64,000 bases of DNA from Woeseiaceae bacterium (GTDB taxonomy: Bacteria; Pseudomonadota; Gammaproteobacteria; Steroidobacterales; Woeseiaceae): the NCBI GenBank assembly GCA_021773055.1, contig JAJFKV010000064.1, positions 1-64,000 of the forward strand, given 5' to 3'. The first letter of the stretch is position 1; each line of letters begins with the position of its first letter. Under the pieces are notes generated by a model. It searched no databases, was not told the origin of the DNA, and saw only the letters and a program-made list of their open reading frames with translations. This document shows, piece after piece, positions 30,321-40,916 of the stretch. A program made the position numbers and the translations under genes.

Positions 30321-32225
30321 TTACGTCGACTGCAGCGAGTCCTGCATGCTTTCGAGTTCGCCCCAGCGTTCGATGCGCTGTTCCAGTAACGACTCTGCTT
30401 TACGCAGTTCTTGCAAGGTATTCTGTACCGCCTCGTTTTCCTGAGCATAAAAATCACTGCCGGCGATCTTTGTCTGTAACGCCGAAATTTCCGATTCCAG
30501 TAATTCGATTTCCGCTGGAAGCTTATCGAGTTCACGTTGATCATTGTAACTGAGCTTCGTTTTGTTCCTGTTCTTGCGACGCTCCGCCGTTTCGCGTTTT
30601 CTTGCTTCGGCGGCCGCGATATTTTCTGTTTCAGCCAGTTGATGTCCGTGTCGTACCCAGTCAGAGTAGCCACCGACATATTCCTTCGCGCGACCATCGG
30701 CCTCAAACACAACCGTGCTGGTGACGACGTTGTCGAGGAACTCACGATCATGGCTGACAACGATCAAAGTCCCGGCGTAGTCACAGAGCCGTCTCTCCAG
30801 GACCTCCAGAGTTTCAATATCGAGGTCATTGGTCGGCTCGTCGAGTACCAGCAGATTGGCCGGACGCGTGAACAGTTTGGCGAGAATGACACGATTGCGC
30901 TCGCCACCAGACAAAGCCTTCACAGGCATACCCGATCGCTTGGGTGTAAACAGGAAGCCTTTCAGGTAACCGACGATATGCCGTTCCTTGCCATTGAGAT
31001 TGATGTATGTGCGACCTTCACCCACGTTGTAGGCTACCGACTTTTCGAGATCGAGTGTCTGGCGCAATTGATCGAAGTAGCCGACTTCGATGTTGGTGCC
31101 GCGTTTGATAGTTCCACTTTGGGGTTCGAGTTTTCCGAGCAGTAAGCGCAGCAGTGTGGTTTTTCCAACACCGTTATTGCCGATCAAGCCGATGCGGTTG
31201 CCGCGCATGATCTTGATTGAAAAATCCTGAATGACTTTTTCATCACCGTAGCTGTAAGCAATGTTCTTCGCGCGAATGACTTTGCGGCCTGACTGCTCGG
31301 CCTCTTCAATGTGGATACGCGCTTTGTCATCCTGCTTGATGCGCCCGGCGGACTCCTCGCGCATTTTTTCAAGTGAGCGAACACGGCCTTCGTTCCGGGT
31401 ACGTCGCGCCTTGATACCCTGCCGGACCCAAACCTCCTCCTGGCCGAGTTTCTTGTCAAAGCGGGCATTGGCGGCGTCTTCGTCCTCCAGCGCTTTTTCT
31501 TTTCGTTTCAGGAAGTTGCTGTAGTCGCCAGGCCAGCTCGTCAGCTTGCCGCGGTCGATTTCAACGATGCGAGTTGCGAGTCGCTGCAGGAATGCGCGGT
31601 CATGCGTAATGAATAAAACGGCGCCGGAGAAAGAGTAGATACGATCTTCAAGCCACTTGATAGTTGCTATGTCGAGATGGTTGGTGGGTTCGTCGAGCAG
31701 TAGCAGATCGGGTTTTTGAACCAGCGCTCGCGCCAGTGCGACGCGCCGGCGCCATCCACCCGACAGTTCGCTCATTTTCTTATCGGTCGGTAAACTAAGG
31801 TCGGTCATCGTTGCGTCGACTCGCTGGTCAATATGCCAGCCGTCATGTGCATCAATTTTAGCGTGCAGTGCTTCGAGCTCAGTCAGCCCGTGCTTGTCGA
31901 GATTCTGGCTCGACATCTCCTTGTATCGCTGCAGAAGCTGGTCGATTTTTTTCAAGCCTGAAAGAATGACATCGCGTACGGGCAAGTCTATTCCGTCAGG
32001 AAGATTCTGACGCAGCTGGCTGACTATCATGCCGGCCTTCGGAATAATCTCGCCCTGGTCCGGCTCCATTTCGCCCATGATTAGCTTCAGTGTGGTGGAC
32101 TTGCCCGCGCCGTTACGACCGATCAGGCAGATGCGCTCACCCGGCTCGATGGAAAATTCGGCGTCGCGCAGTATGACCTGCTCGCCAAAATCCAGCCTGA
32201 TATCCTCAAATCGAAGTAATGACAC
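30321..32225 (-). CDS. uup: ABC-F family ATPase, Uup-like
   Basis: Two Walker A sites (GRNGAGKST, GNNGVGKTT), LSGGWRRR and LSGGERNR signatures, C-terminal coiled coil. Confidence 0.92.
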   Translation of the reverse strand: MSLLRFEDIRLDFGEQVILRDAEFSIEPGERICLIGRNGAGKSTTLKLIMGEMEPDQGEIIPKAGMIVSQLRQNLPDGIDLPVRDVILSGLKKIDQLLQRYKEMSSQNLDKHGLTELEALHAKIDAHDGWHIDQRVDATMTDLSLPTDKKMSELSGGWRRRVALARALVQKPDLLLLDEPTNHLDIATIKWLEDRIYSFSGAVLFITHDRAFLQRLATRIVEIDRGKLTSWPGDYSNFLKRKEKALEDEDAANARFDKKLGQEEVWVRQGIKARRTRNEGRVRSLEKMREESAGRIKQDDKARIHIEEAEQSGRKVIRAKNIAYSYGDEKVIQDFSIKIMRGNRIGLIGNNGVGKTTLLRLLLGKLEPQSGTIKRGTNIEVGYFDQLRQTLDLEKSVAYNVGEGRTYINLNGKERHIVGYLKGFLFTPKRSGMPVKALSGGERNRVILAKLFTRPANLLVLDEPTNDLDIETLEVLERRLCDYAGTLIVVSHDREFLDNVVTSTVVFEADGRAKEYVGGYSDWVRHGHQLAETENIAAAEARKRETAERRKNRNKTKLSYNDQRELDKLPAEIELLESEISALQTKIAGSDFYAQENEAVQNTLQELRKAESLLEQRIERWGELESMQDSLQST

Positions 32226-32273
32226 TAAGTATTCCTGTGTAGTAACCCGTGTATCCTATTACGAATAGCAACC

Positions 32274-32498
32274 ATGGCGCAGGAGATGTGCATGAGTGAC
32301 GAACGTTTTATCGATATGGAGAGCCGGCTGGCGCACCAGGATCAGCTGTTAAACGAGCTCAATGACGTTGTAACTGAGCAGCAGGCGAGGCTCATGCAGC
32401 TCGAAGAGTTATGCAAGGCACTGGTACAACGCCTGCGATCGGTGGGCGAGAGCATGTCGGAAGCTAGCCCGGGCGACGAACGCCCGCCACATTATTAG
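32274..32498 (+). CDS. slyX: SlyX family protein
   Basis: MESRLAHQDQLLNELNDVVTEQQARLMQLEELCKALVQRLR. Confidence 0.85.
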   Translation: MAQEMCMSDERFIDMESRLAHQDQLLNELNDVVTEQQARLMQLEELCKALVQRLRSVGESMSEASPGDERPPHY

Positions 32499-32509
32499 GG
32501 TCTCGGGCG

Positions 32510-33109
32510 ATGCGATTGGTCTGGATAAGTATTTTCACAATGGTGCTCATTTGGTCGGGTATTGCGCCGAAGGACTTCATGACCTGGTGTCTCGAAGTGT
32601 TTCCGGCGGTTATCGGCGCATCGGTGCTGTGGTTCACGCGCGAGCGATTCCCGCTGACCAGCCTGGTGTATGTTCTGATTCTGATTCACTGCGTGATTCT
32701 GATGGTTGGCGGTCACTACACCTACGCGGAGGTACCTGTCGGTGACTGGTTGCGCGACGCGTTTGACGGCACACGTAACAACTACGACAAGCTCGGCCAT
32801 TTCGCACAAGGATTTATCCCGGCAATGATCGCCCGCGAACTCGTCATCCGGCTGCAGGTTTTCAATTCGGCTCGTTGGCGAGATTTTTTCATCGTCTGTT
32901 TTTGCCTCGGATTCAGCGCCTTTTACGAACTCATCGAATGGTGGGTCGCGTTGCTGTCGGACGAGGCAGCCGATTCTTTCCTTGGCACCCAGGGCTATAT
33001 CTGGGACACACAATCGGATATGGGTATGGCGTTACTGGGTACGATCATCGCGCTTGCGGTGTTGAGCAAATTCCACGATCGACAAATGCGTGAACGTGGT
33101 TTCGTCTGA
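32510..33109 (+). CDS. DUF2238 (YjdF-like) membrane protein
   Basis: VGGHYTYAEVPVGDWLRDAFDGTRNNYDKLGHFAQGFIPAMIARE...YELIEWW...GTQGYIWDTQSDMGMALLG. Confidence 0.88.
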   Translation: MRLVWISIFTMVLIWSGIAPKDFMTWCLEVFPAVIGASVLWFTRERFPLTSLVYVLILIHCVILMVGGHYTYAEVPVGDWLRDAFDGTRNNYDKLGHFAQGFIPAMIARELVIRLQVFNSARWRDFFIVCFCLGFSAFYELIEWWVALLSDEAADSFLGTQGYIWDTQSDMGMALLGTIIALAVLSKFHDRQMRERGFV

Positions 33110-33841
33110 ATGGTCCAATCCATCATGAAGCGAGTTTCGGTCTCTGTCACCTTGTGCCTGCTGCTAACGAGTGGTTTGGCGTCGGCGGCGGAATGCGTGG
33201 TGCTGCTGCATGGCTTGGCGAGGTCGTCCACGTCACTCAACAAGATGCAGGATGCGCTGGAAGAAGACGGATATAGCACGGCGAATGTAGACTATCCATC
33301 GCGCGAGCATGAGATAGCGGAACTCGCCAGCATAGCCATTGAAGACGGACTGGCGACTTGCCGGGCTGGAGAAGATATTGAGAAGATCCATTTCGTCACG
33401 CATTCGCTGGGTGGCATTCTGGTACGCCAGTACCTGAGTACTGAGTCAATCGATGAACTGGGGCGCGTGGTCATGCTTGGCCCACCAAACCAGGGCAGTA
33501 GTGCAGTTGATAATCTGGACGGAATTCCTGGATTTGACTGGATCAATGGCCCGGCAGGGCACCAGCTGGGCAAAGGCAAGGCCAGCGTGCCGTTGGCCCT
33601 CGGAGCAGTGGAATTCGAACTGGGCGTTATCGCAGGTAATCGCAGCATAGACCCGATTACATCGGCCGTGCTGGAGAATCCGGACGATGGTCGGGTGTCC
33701 GTTGCAGATACAAAGGTCGAAGGAATGGATGACTTCGTCGTCGTTAAGCATTCGCACGCTTTTATGATGCGCATGCAGCGGCCGATAGATCTCACAAAGA
33801 AATTTCTGCGCACCGGTAGTTTTTCAGGACGGGCTGACTAA
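33110..33841 (+). CDS. Secreted alpha/beta hydrolase (lipase-like)
   Basis: Signal-like N-terminus; CVVLLHGLARSSTSL, VTHSLGGILVRQYL. Confidence 0.85.
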   Translation: MVQSIMKRVSVSVTLCLLLTSGLASAAECVVLLHGLARSSTSLNKMQDALEEDGYSTANVDYPSREHEIAELASIAIEDGLATCRAGEDIEKIHFVTHSLGGILVRQYLSTESIDELGRVVMLGPPNQGSSAVDNLDGIPGFDWINGPAGHQLGKGKASVPLALGAVEFELGVIAGNRSIDPITSAVLENPDDGRVSVADTKVEGMDDFVVVKHSHAFMMRMQRPIDLTKKFLRTGSFSGRAD

Positions 33842-33844
33842 ACC

Positions 33845-36250
33845 CTAATTCTTTCCGTCTTCTATGCGGGCTCGATACTGTGCCAGCGTCGCGGCGTCCT
33901 CATCATTCCAGCTTTCACCTGAGTTGGTTCGAGCACGCCCCATTAACCGGGCAGCAGCCTCGATGTCGCCTCGCATCGATTCGAAATGCGCCTGGACCTT
34001 CAGGCTGTCGGCGTCCTCCGGACGGAGCGTGGCTGCCGCATCGACATGTGACGCTGCAGCATCCGAATTGTCGGTAGCCAGATAGGCCTCGGCAAGTCGA
34101 ATATGCAGGGATGCCTGAACAACGCTGTCATCAATGTTGTCGGCGATGGCGAAAGCGTCCTCAAGAACCTGGATGGCTTCCTGATGTCTGTCGAGCTGAG
34201 TGTAAACCCGGGCGAACACCCTCATCGCGGCGGTCTCGTCCCGTTGACGGTTCTTGTCTCGGGCCTCGTCCAGCAACTCGGTGGCGATTGCCAGCGCGTC
34301 GTTGTACCGCCCTGATTCGATCTTCGTTTCTGCGATGCCAAGCCGCGCTCGAAATACGTTGTGCGGGTCGTCCGTATTTCTCGCAATCGCCTCCACTGTG
34401 GCGTAGCGCTCAGCGGCGCTGTCCGGATCGCCAAGCCTTGTTTCCGCCCTGGCGATACGAATCAACGCTGGCACAGTGATACGCGTTGAGTCTATGTCGA
34501 TGCCAATATCATGGGCTTGCAACGCGTGCTGCATCGCGCGCGTGTAATTTCCCTGTTGAGCAGCGATGTCTGCAATACTGATGAAACTGGACGCGATACC
34601 GAACTGATCATCCAGTTCACGTCGCACAGAGAGCGAGTTTTCCGCCGCTTCAAAAGCCTGGTCATAAAATCGCTGCTTCGCGTAGATATTTGATAGCCGA
34701 CTCATTGCCGTCGCCTCGTTACGGCGCTCCCCGGTCAGACGAAAACTTTCGATCGCCCGGTTTGAATAGTCCTCAGCCTCTTCGAAGTGACCCATCTGAA
34801 TCAGTACGCCTGACATGTTGTTGAGTAGTGCTCCCGGCAACATCTGGATGTCCATGTCGTTGTAGGTTTGCTCGGCTTGCCGCATGTATGAAAGCGCCTT
34901 GGGAGTATTGCCGACGTTCTTCTCAACGAGCCCGAGGTTCTGATAACCCGTTGCTGCGCGCAAGTCGTTGCCAGATAGCAGTGACAAGTCGACCATTTTC
35001 TGGAACGCAATACGCGCTTCGTCATGTCGTCGTTTGGACCAGTAAATGACGCCGAGCGCGTTCTCGGTACTCGCCTGCTCTTTTTCCATGCCGGGCTTTG
35101 AGACTTCCTCACGCAGCACGATGAGATCACGTTCGGCATCTTCAAAGTTGCGAAGATTGCGAATGGTCAGGGCAAGTTCGTAGCGTGGCCAGAAGAGTTG
35201 CGGCTCTTGTTCGACGATGAGCTCGAACAGGCTCTTGGCCTCTTTATATTGACCTTCGTGAAAGAGCGCCATTCCCCTTGCGTATGCTTCGTTAAGGAAT
35301 TCGTCATTGCTGACGGATGACTGATCTACCGATGGCGGCGCACTCTTGACGATTAACGCAGTTACCGTGTTGACGACATCCTTTACCAGTTTTGTGGGTT
35401 CCTGGCCGACCATAGTACGGCGTGTAGGTCGCCGGCCCGCACCGGCGAGTGTATAGGTCAGCCGGTAAAGCCCGTTGTTGTCTTCGAGTTTTGCACCGAT
35501 AACGTGAGTGACTGCCGCTGTCTTCGCCAGCGTGTCGCGAAACTCGCTACCCGATGCAATTAGTTCGGCTAATGGCGCGTCACCTGCGAGCCCCGATACG
35601 TCACGGGAACTCGCTGTTTCGATGCCGCTGTCCTGCAGCATGCGACTCATCAATTCCATTAGTCCGAATGACACCCAATCCATGTCCGTGTCGCCAGTCG
35701 CGTTTTCGATCGGCAATACGGCCAAACGAACAGGACCGCTCAACGCGGGGGGTGACAGTAACAGCCAGGCAATGACAACTGCGGCGATCAGTCCCGCAGT
35801 GACGCCAAAGACTTTGAACACCTGCAAATTAAAGGCACGGCGTAGTCGCGGTCGGGGTAGTTTTTTCGCATCGGGCTCATGCACTGTCGCGGCGTCGATC
35901 GTTGCGATGAATCGATAGCCGTGGCCATGCACGGTCTTGATTAGCGCCTGTTTATCGGCGTCGTCACCGACAGCTCGGCGAGCCTTCATGACGCAGCGGG
36001 TGAGCGCGGTTTCTGTGACGATACTGCGTGGCCACAAAGCATCCTGCAATTCATCTTTGCTCACCGCACGGTGGTGATTGCGGATCAGGTACAGGAGTAA
36101 CTCGAAGGCCTTGGGCTGCGTCGTAACCGGGTCGCCCACAATCGTAAGTTCACGTCTGTCAGCATCGACAACGCAATCACCGAACTTGTAAACCTCTGTT
36201 TCTTGGTCTTTTTCTGTGGTCATTGCCGCTAAATCCGAGCGCGTCAGCAA
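33845..36250 (-). CDS. Winged-helix (OmpR/CadC-type) regulator with TM segment and TPR repeats
   Basis: N-terminal Trans_reg_C-like ...LLLYLIRNHHRAVSKDELQDALWPRSIVTETALTRCVMKARRAVGD; TM VFGVTAGLIAAVVIAWLLL; repeated TPR-like helices. Confidence 0.85.
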   Translation of the reverse strand: MLTRSDLAAMTTEKDQETEVYKFGDCVVDADRRELTIVGDPVTTQPKAFELLLYLIRNHHRAVSKDELQDALWPRSIVTETALTRCVMKARRAVGDDADKQALIKTVHGHGYRFIATIDAATVHEPDAKKLPRPRLRRAFNLQVFKVFGVTAGLIAAVVIAWLLLSPPALSGPVRLAVLPIENATGDTDMDWVSFGLMELMSRMLQDSGIETASSRDVSGLAGDAPLAELIASGSEFRDTLAKTAAVTHVIGAKLEDNNGLYRLTYTLAGAGRRPTRRTMVGQEPTKLVKDVVNTVTALIVKSAPPSVDQSSVSNDEFLNEAYARGMALFHEGQYKEAKSLFELIVEQEPQLFWPRYELALTIRNLRNFEDAERDLIVLREEVSKPGMEKEQASTENALGVIYWSKRRHDEARIAFQKMVDLSLLSGNDLRAATGYQNLGLVEKNVGNTPKALSYMRQAEQTYNDMDIQMLPGALLNNMSGVLIQMGHFEEAEDYSNRAIESFRLTGERRNEATAMSRLSNIYAKQRFYDQAFEAAENSLSVRRELDDQFGIASSFISIADIAAQQGNYTRAMQHALQAHDIGIDIDSTRITVPALIRIARAETRLGDPDSAAERYATVEAIARNTDDPHNVFRARLGIAETKIESGRYNDALAIATELLDEARDKNRQRDETAAMRVFARVYTQLDRHQEAIQVLEDAFAIADNIDDSVVQASLHIRLAEAYLATDNSDAAASHVDAAATLRPEDADSLKVQAHFESMRGDIEAAARLMGRARTNSGESWNDEDAATLAQYRARIEDGKN

Positions 36251-36293
36251 ATGGTCAGGGTTTAGTCCCCAGGTGGTCAGGACCCTGAACCAT
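36251..36293. promoter_or_regulatory. Inverted repeat in the divergent regulator/hydrolase intergenic region
   Basis: ATGGTCAGGGT ... ACCCTGAACCAT. Confidence 0.5.
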
Positions 36294-36349
36294 GATACGC
36301 GCAGAGTGCAGATCAGGCCATAAGCGGATTTGTTGAGGAGACAAGGTCA

Positions 36350-37150
36350 ATGAGCAACAAGAATGACACGGATAATCGTCCCATCGTTGTGTGTGTGCAC
36401 GGCAGTGCCAGCAACGGTGGTCAATGGCGAGCATTCAGACAGGCGGTTCGCGGCCGCTGTCGGGTATTTACGCCGGATCTCGTGGGTTACGGATCAAGGC
36501 GCTATCGTGCCAACAGCGGGTTCAGCCTGCAGAACGAGGTTGATGCGATTATCGAACAAATCGGTGACATCACGGAGCCGTTTCATCTTATCGGGCACTC
36601 CTACGGTGGAGCAGTCGCGACGTACTTCGCGAAGAAGTATCCGGAGAGAATCAAGAGTCTGATTCTGTATGAGCCGGCGAACTTCGCCGTGCTATTCAAG
36701 GAGGGTCTGCACACTGGTGCGGCGAATGAAATTCACGCAGTGCGCGCAAGGTTTGCGAACGGCGCGGGAAATGCAATATCCCGATGGCGCGCTGCTCGTA
36801 GCTTTATCACCTATTGGTCTGGGGCGAAGGCGTGGCGAAACTTCAAGTTGGCGCAACGTAGCTGGTTTGCGGCGATGTCGCCAAAGGTCGCCGCAGAGTT
36901 CGATGCGATCGCGGCTGCACACGACACGTTGAGTGACGTAAGTGATCTCGAGATGCCAGTAAAAATTGTTTGTGGTACCGCTACCCGGGACGCCGCCAAA
37001 CAAGTCTGTGAGCTTATGGCCGTACAAATCAAGAGCTCGCGGCTCCTGCGGCTTGTCAATCTACGGCACATGGCACCTCTCACCGATCCTGATAGCGTAA
37101 ATCCGTTGCTAATCGACTACGTCATTCCGGCATGGCCAAGGAGTGCGTAA
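36350..37150 (+). CDS. Alpha/beta hydrolase
   Basis: VVCVHGSASNGGQWRAF, HLIGHSYGGAVATYFA. Confidence 0.92.
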   Translation: MSNKNDTDNRPIVVCVHGSASNGGQWRAFRQAVRGRCRVFTPDLVGYGSRRYRANSGFSLQNEVDAIIEQIGDITEPFHLIGHSYGGAVATYFAKKYPERIKSLILYEPANFAVLFKEGLHTGAANEIHAVRARFANGAGNAISRWRAARSFITYWSGAKAWRNFKLAQRSWFAAMSPKVAAEFDAIAAAHDTLSDVSDLEMPVKIVCGTATRDAAKQVCELMAVQIKSSRLLRLVNLRHMAPLTDPDSVNPLLIDYVIPAWPRSA

Positions 37151-37872
37151 TGAGACGAGTCCCGGTCCTGGGGTACGCGATCCTTGCTTACCTGGCATTC
37201 ATTCTTACGATCATCTATAGCATCGCGTTCATCGGCAATTTTTTCGTCGCCAGAACAATCGATTCAGCGGCAGTCGTGCCCTTCGGTGAGGCACTAGCCG
37301 TCAATCTTGGTCTGTTGCTGCTGTTCGCTCTTCAACACAGCGGCATGGCACGGAAGTCTTTCAAGAACTGGCTGCAAACTCACTTGAGTCACGGTCTTGA
37401 CCGCAGTACCTACGTATTGGCATCAAGTATCACCATCCTTCTGGTCATGGCGCTTTGGCAACCGATGGGTGGTGTCGTCTGGTCCGTTTCCGGACTTGTC
37501 ACTTCGAAGGTGATCGTCGCGATCTTCTTTGCGGGTTGGGGCCTAATGATCTACGCGACCTTCCTGATTAATCACCTTGAATTGTTTGGTCTGCGCCCGG
37601 AGAGGAAAGCGGAATTTCAGACGCCCGGTGTGTATCGCCACGTCCGTCACCCGATCTACCTTGGCTGGCTACTGGTCATGTGGGCCTCGCCGATCATGAC
37701 GGTAGCGCACCTGGTGTTTGCTGCCGGCATGACGATCTATATGCTTATTGGCATAGAATTCGAAGAGCGTGATCTGGCAGCCGAACTGCCGGACTACCCG
37801 CAATATCAGCGCAAGGTACCCATGCTGTTTCCATCGTGGCGGAAGCGCTTGCTGCGAAAGCCCGATAACTAG
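37150..37872 (+). CDS. MddA-like methyltransferase (methanethiol S-methyltransferase family, NnrU/ICMT-like)
   Basis: FALQHSGMARKSFKNWL, INHLELFGLRPE, TPGVYRHVRHPIYLGWLLVMWASPIMTVAHLVFA, GIEFEERDL. Confidence 0.72.
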   Translation: MRRVPVLGYAILAYLAFILTIIYSIAFIGNFFVARTIDSAAVVPFGEALAVNLGLLLLFALQHSGMARKSFKNWLQTHLSHGLDRSTYVLASSITILLVMALWQPMGGVVWSVSGLVTSKVIVAIFFAGWGLMIYATFLINHLELFGLRPERKAEFQTPGVYRHVRHPIYLGWLLVMWASPIMTVAHLVFAAGMTIYMLIGIEFEERDLAAELPDYPQYQRKVPMLFPSWRKRLLRKPDN

Positions 37873-37978
37873 CGGACGAGAGTGACAGGAAAAAGAGTCG
37901 TGTACCGACGACGGAGGATCAACGTGATTTCGTCACCGATGTAATCACTGGGCTGGGATGTTGAAACCGTCACTTTAT

Positions 37979-40840
37979 CTAAGTACCGACAGCAACTCCG
38001 CGGCGCGATTTGCTCGTGCGTTCGACCAGCGGTTTGAGGAACTCGCCCGTGAATGAACCCTTGGCAGTGGCAACCTGTTCCGGGGTACCCGTCGCGACAA
38101 TCTGACCGCCTCCGTCGCCGCCTTCCGGGCCGAGATCAATAACCCAGTCTGCCGTCTTGATCACATCCAGATTGTGCTCGATGACAACGACCGTGTTGCC
38201 GCGATCGCGCAAGCGATGTAGTACATGCAGCAGGTGCTCAATGTCGAAAAAATGCAGGCCGGTCGTGGGTTCATCAAGAATGTATAACGTGCTACCCGTA
38301 TCGCGCTTTGAGAGTTCTTTCGCGAGCTTGACGCGCTGTGCTTCGCCGCCGGACAAAGTTGTGGCGTTCTGGCCCAGTCGTACATAGCTCAGGCCGACGT
38401 CGACCAGCGTTGTGAGCTTCCTTGCGACCACCGGTACATTCTTGAAAAATTCGGCGGCATCCTCAACGGTCATGTCGAGAACCTCGTGGATATTCCTGCC
38501 TTTGTAGCGAATCTCGAGTGTCTCGCGGTTGTAGCGTTTGCCGCGACAGGTGTCGCAGGGGACGTAAACATCGGGCAGGAAATGCATCTCGACCTTGATA
38601 ACGCCGTCACCCTGGCAGGGCTCACAGCGACCGCCCTTGACGTTAAAACTGAAGCGTCCCGGCATGTAGCCGCGAGAGCGTGCTTCCTGTGTACCAGCGA
38701 ACAGTTCGCGAATCGGCGTAAACAGCCCGCTGTACGTTGCCGGGTTGGAACGTGGTGTGCGACCGATTGGGCTTTGGCTGATATCGATGACACGATCGAT
38801 ATTCTCGAGGCCCGTAATTTTCTCATGTGGCGCCGGATTGCGATTGGACCGATTCAGCTCGTCCGCAACGGCTTTGTACAAAGTGTCGTTAACGAGTGTG
38901 GATTTACCCGAACCTGACACGCCGGTAATACAGGTCATGAGGCCAATGGGAATCGATGCGCTTACGTTTTGCAGGTTATTGCCGTTCGCGCCAATAATTT
39001 CCAGCTGGTGGTCAGGGTCATTCGGGGTGCGCTTGTCTGGCAAAGCGATAGCCCGCTTGCCTGACAGGTACTGCCCGGTCAATGACTGCGGATCGTTTTT
39101 CACTTCGTCCGGAGTACCCTGGGAAACGATCTTGCCACCGTGTACACCGGCACCGGGGCCAAGGTCGACAACATGGTCGGCGGCGAGAATTGCCTCTTCA
39201 TCGTGTTCGACGACGATCACCGTGTTGCCGATATCGCGAAGGTGAACGAGTGTGCTAAGCAGGCGCTGGTTGTCACGCTGGTGCAGCCCAATCGATGGTT
39301 CATCCAGGATGTACATGACACCCACAAGCCCGGAGCCGATTTGACTGGCGAGACGAATACGCTGCGCTTCGCCGCCGGACAGGGTATCGGCACTACGGTC
39401 GAGGGACAGGTAGTCGAGACCGACATCTGAAAGAAAGCTGAGACGATCGCCTATTTCCTTGACGATCTTGTCGGCAACCGCCGCACGCCAACCGTCGACT
39501 TTCATGTTTTCGAAAAACTCGCGCGCGTGGCCGACAGACAGATGGGTGATTTCCGGCAAAGAGCGGTCGCATATGAACACATGCCGGGCAGCACGATTTA
39601 AGCGCGTTCCCTGGCAATCCGGGCAGGCCTGACTGTTCAGGAACTTGGTCAGCTCCTCGCGAACCGCGTTCGATTCAGTCTCGTGATAACGCCGCTCAAG
39701 ATTTGGCAACACGCCCTCAAAGCGATGCAGTTTTTTGATCTGCATGCCTCGCGTGTTCTCATAGAAAAACTCGATCTTCTCCTTACCGCTGCCGTGCAGG
39801 ACCACATTTCGCAGTTTTGCTGGCAATTCGTCGAACGGCGTCTCGATATCGAAGCCGTAGTGCGAGGCCAGACTTTGAATCATCTGGTAGTAATACGTTG
39901 TCTTACGGTCCCAGCCGCGAATTGCACCGCCTGCCAGTGACAGACCGGCGTTTACGACCACGCGGTCGGGATCGAAGAACTGTTTCACGCCGAGGCCATC
40001 ACAAGTGGGGCAGGCACCGGTTGGATTGTTAAACGAAAACAGGCGTGGTTCGAGCTCTATCAGGCTGTAGCCGCAAAGATTGCAGGCAAAGCGATCAGAG
40101 AAAATGATCTCGTCGGCGTCCTTGTCGTCCATGAATGCGATGCGGGCCGTGCCGTCTGCAAGACGTAATGCAGTTTCGAACGACTCCGCAAGGCGTAGCC
40201 GAAGGTCCTCTTTGACTTTAATGCGGTCTACGATAGCGTCAATGTTATGTTTTTTGCGTAGGTCGAGAGCCGGCGGCTGGTCGAGTTCGTAAATTTCACC
40301 ATCAATACGGGCGCGTATGAAACCTTGCGCCTGCAGGTCGGCCATCAGCTGCACGTGCTCACCCTTGCGGTCGGATACGACCGGCGCGAGCAACATGAGT
40401 TTGCTGCCCTGGGGTAAGGCCATTACCTGATCGACCATTTGCGCAACGGTCTGTGCTTCAAGTGGCAGGTCGTGATCCGGGCACTGCGGTGTGCCAGCAC
40501 GAGCATAAAGAAGCCGCAGGTAGTCGTAGATCTCCGTTACCGTACCGACAGTGGAGCGCGGATTGTGAGAGGTCGATTTTTGCTCGATCGAGATGGCAGG
40601 CGACAGACCTTCGATGTGGTCAATGTCGGGCTTTTCCATCATCGACAGGAACTGCCGCGCGTAGGCCGACAGGGACTCAACGTAACGTCGCTGGCCCTCG
40701 GCATAAATGGTATCGAAGGCAAGCGAGGATTTGCCTGAGCCGGACAATCCAGTAAATACGATTAACTGGTCTCGCGGCAGATCAAGGTCAATATTGCGCA
40801 GGTTGTGCGTTCTCGCGCCACGGATGCTTATGGTTTTCAT
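37979..40840 (-). CDS. uvrA: Excinuclease ABC subunit UvrA
   Basis: [65 protein letters not shown]. Confidence 0.98.
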   Translation of the reverse strand: MKTISIRGARTHNLRNIDLDLPRDQLIVFTGLSGSGKSSLAFDTIYAEGQRRYVESLSAYARQFLSMMEKPDIDHIEGLSPAISIEQKSTSHNPRSTVGTVTEIYDYLRLLYARAGTPQCPDHDLPLEAQTVAQMVDQVMALPQGSKLMLLAPVVSDRKGEHVQLMADLQAQGFIRARIDGEIYELDQPPALDLRKKHNIDAIVDRIKVKEDLRLRLAESFETALRLADGTARIAFMDDKDADEIIFSDRFACNLCGYSLIELEPRLFSFNNPTGACPTCDGLGVKQFFDPDRVVVNAGLSLAGGAIRGWDRKTTYYYQMIQSLASHYGFDIETPFDELPAKLRNVVLHGSGKEKIEFFYENTRGMQIKKLHRFEGVLPNLERRYHETESNAVREELTKFLNSQACPDCQGTRLNRAARHVFICDRSLPEITHLSVGHAREFFENMKVDGWRAAVADKIVKEIGDRLSFLSDVGLDYLSLDRSADTLSGGEAQRIRLASQIGSGLVGVMYILDEPSIGLHQRDNQRLLSTLVHLRDIGNTVIVVEHDEEAILAADHVVDLGPGAGVHGGKIVSQGTPDEVKNDPQSLTGQYLSGKRAIALPDKRTPNDPDHQLEIIGANGNNLQNVSASIPIGLMTCITGVSGSGKSTLVNDTLYKAVADELNRSNRNPAPHEKITGLENIDRVIDISQSPIGRTPRSNPATYSGLFTPIRELFAGTQEARSRGYMPGRFSFNVKGGRCEPCQGDGVIKVEMHFLPDVYVPCDTCRGKRYNRETLEIRYKGRNIHEVLDMTVEDAAEFFKNVPVVARKLTTLVDVGLSYVRLGQNATTLSGGEAQRVKLAKELSKRDTGSTLYILDEPTTGLHFFDIEHLLHVLHRLRDRGNTVVVIEHNLDVIKTADWVIDLGPEGGDGGGQIVATGTPEQVATAKGSFTGEFLKPLVERTSKSRRGVAVGT

Positions 40841-40916
40841 ATGTAAGGTGCAGTCATTTCCGGCCAACCTGCTAATATACGCCGCCGCACATCTGCGGCG
40901 CAAAGGAACAACACGC

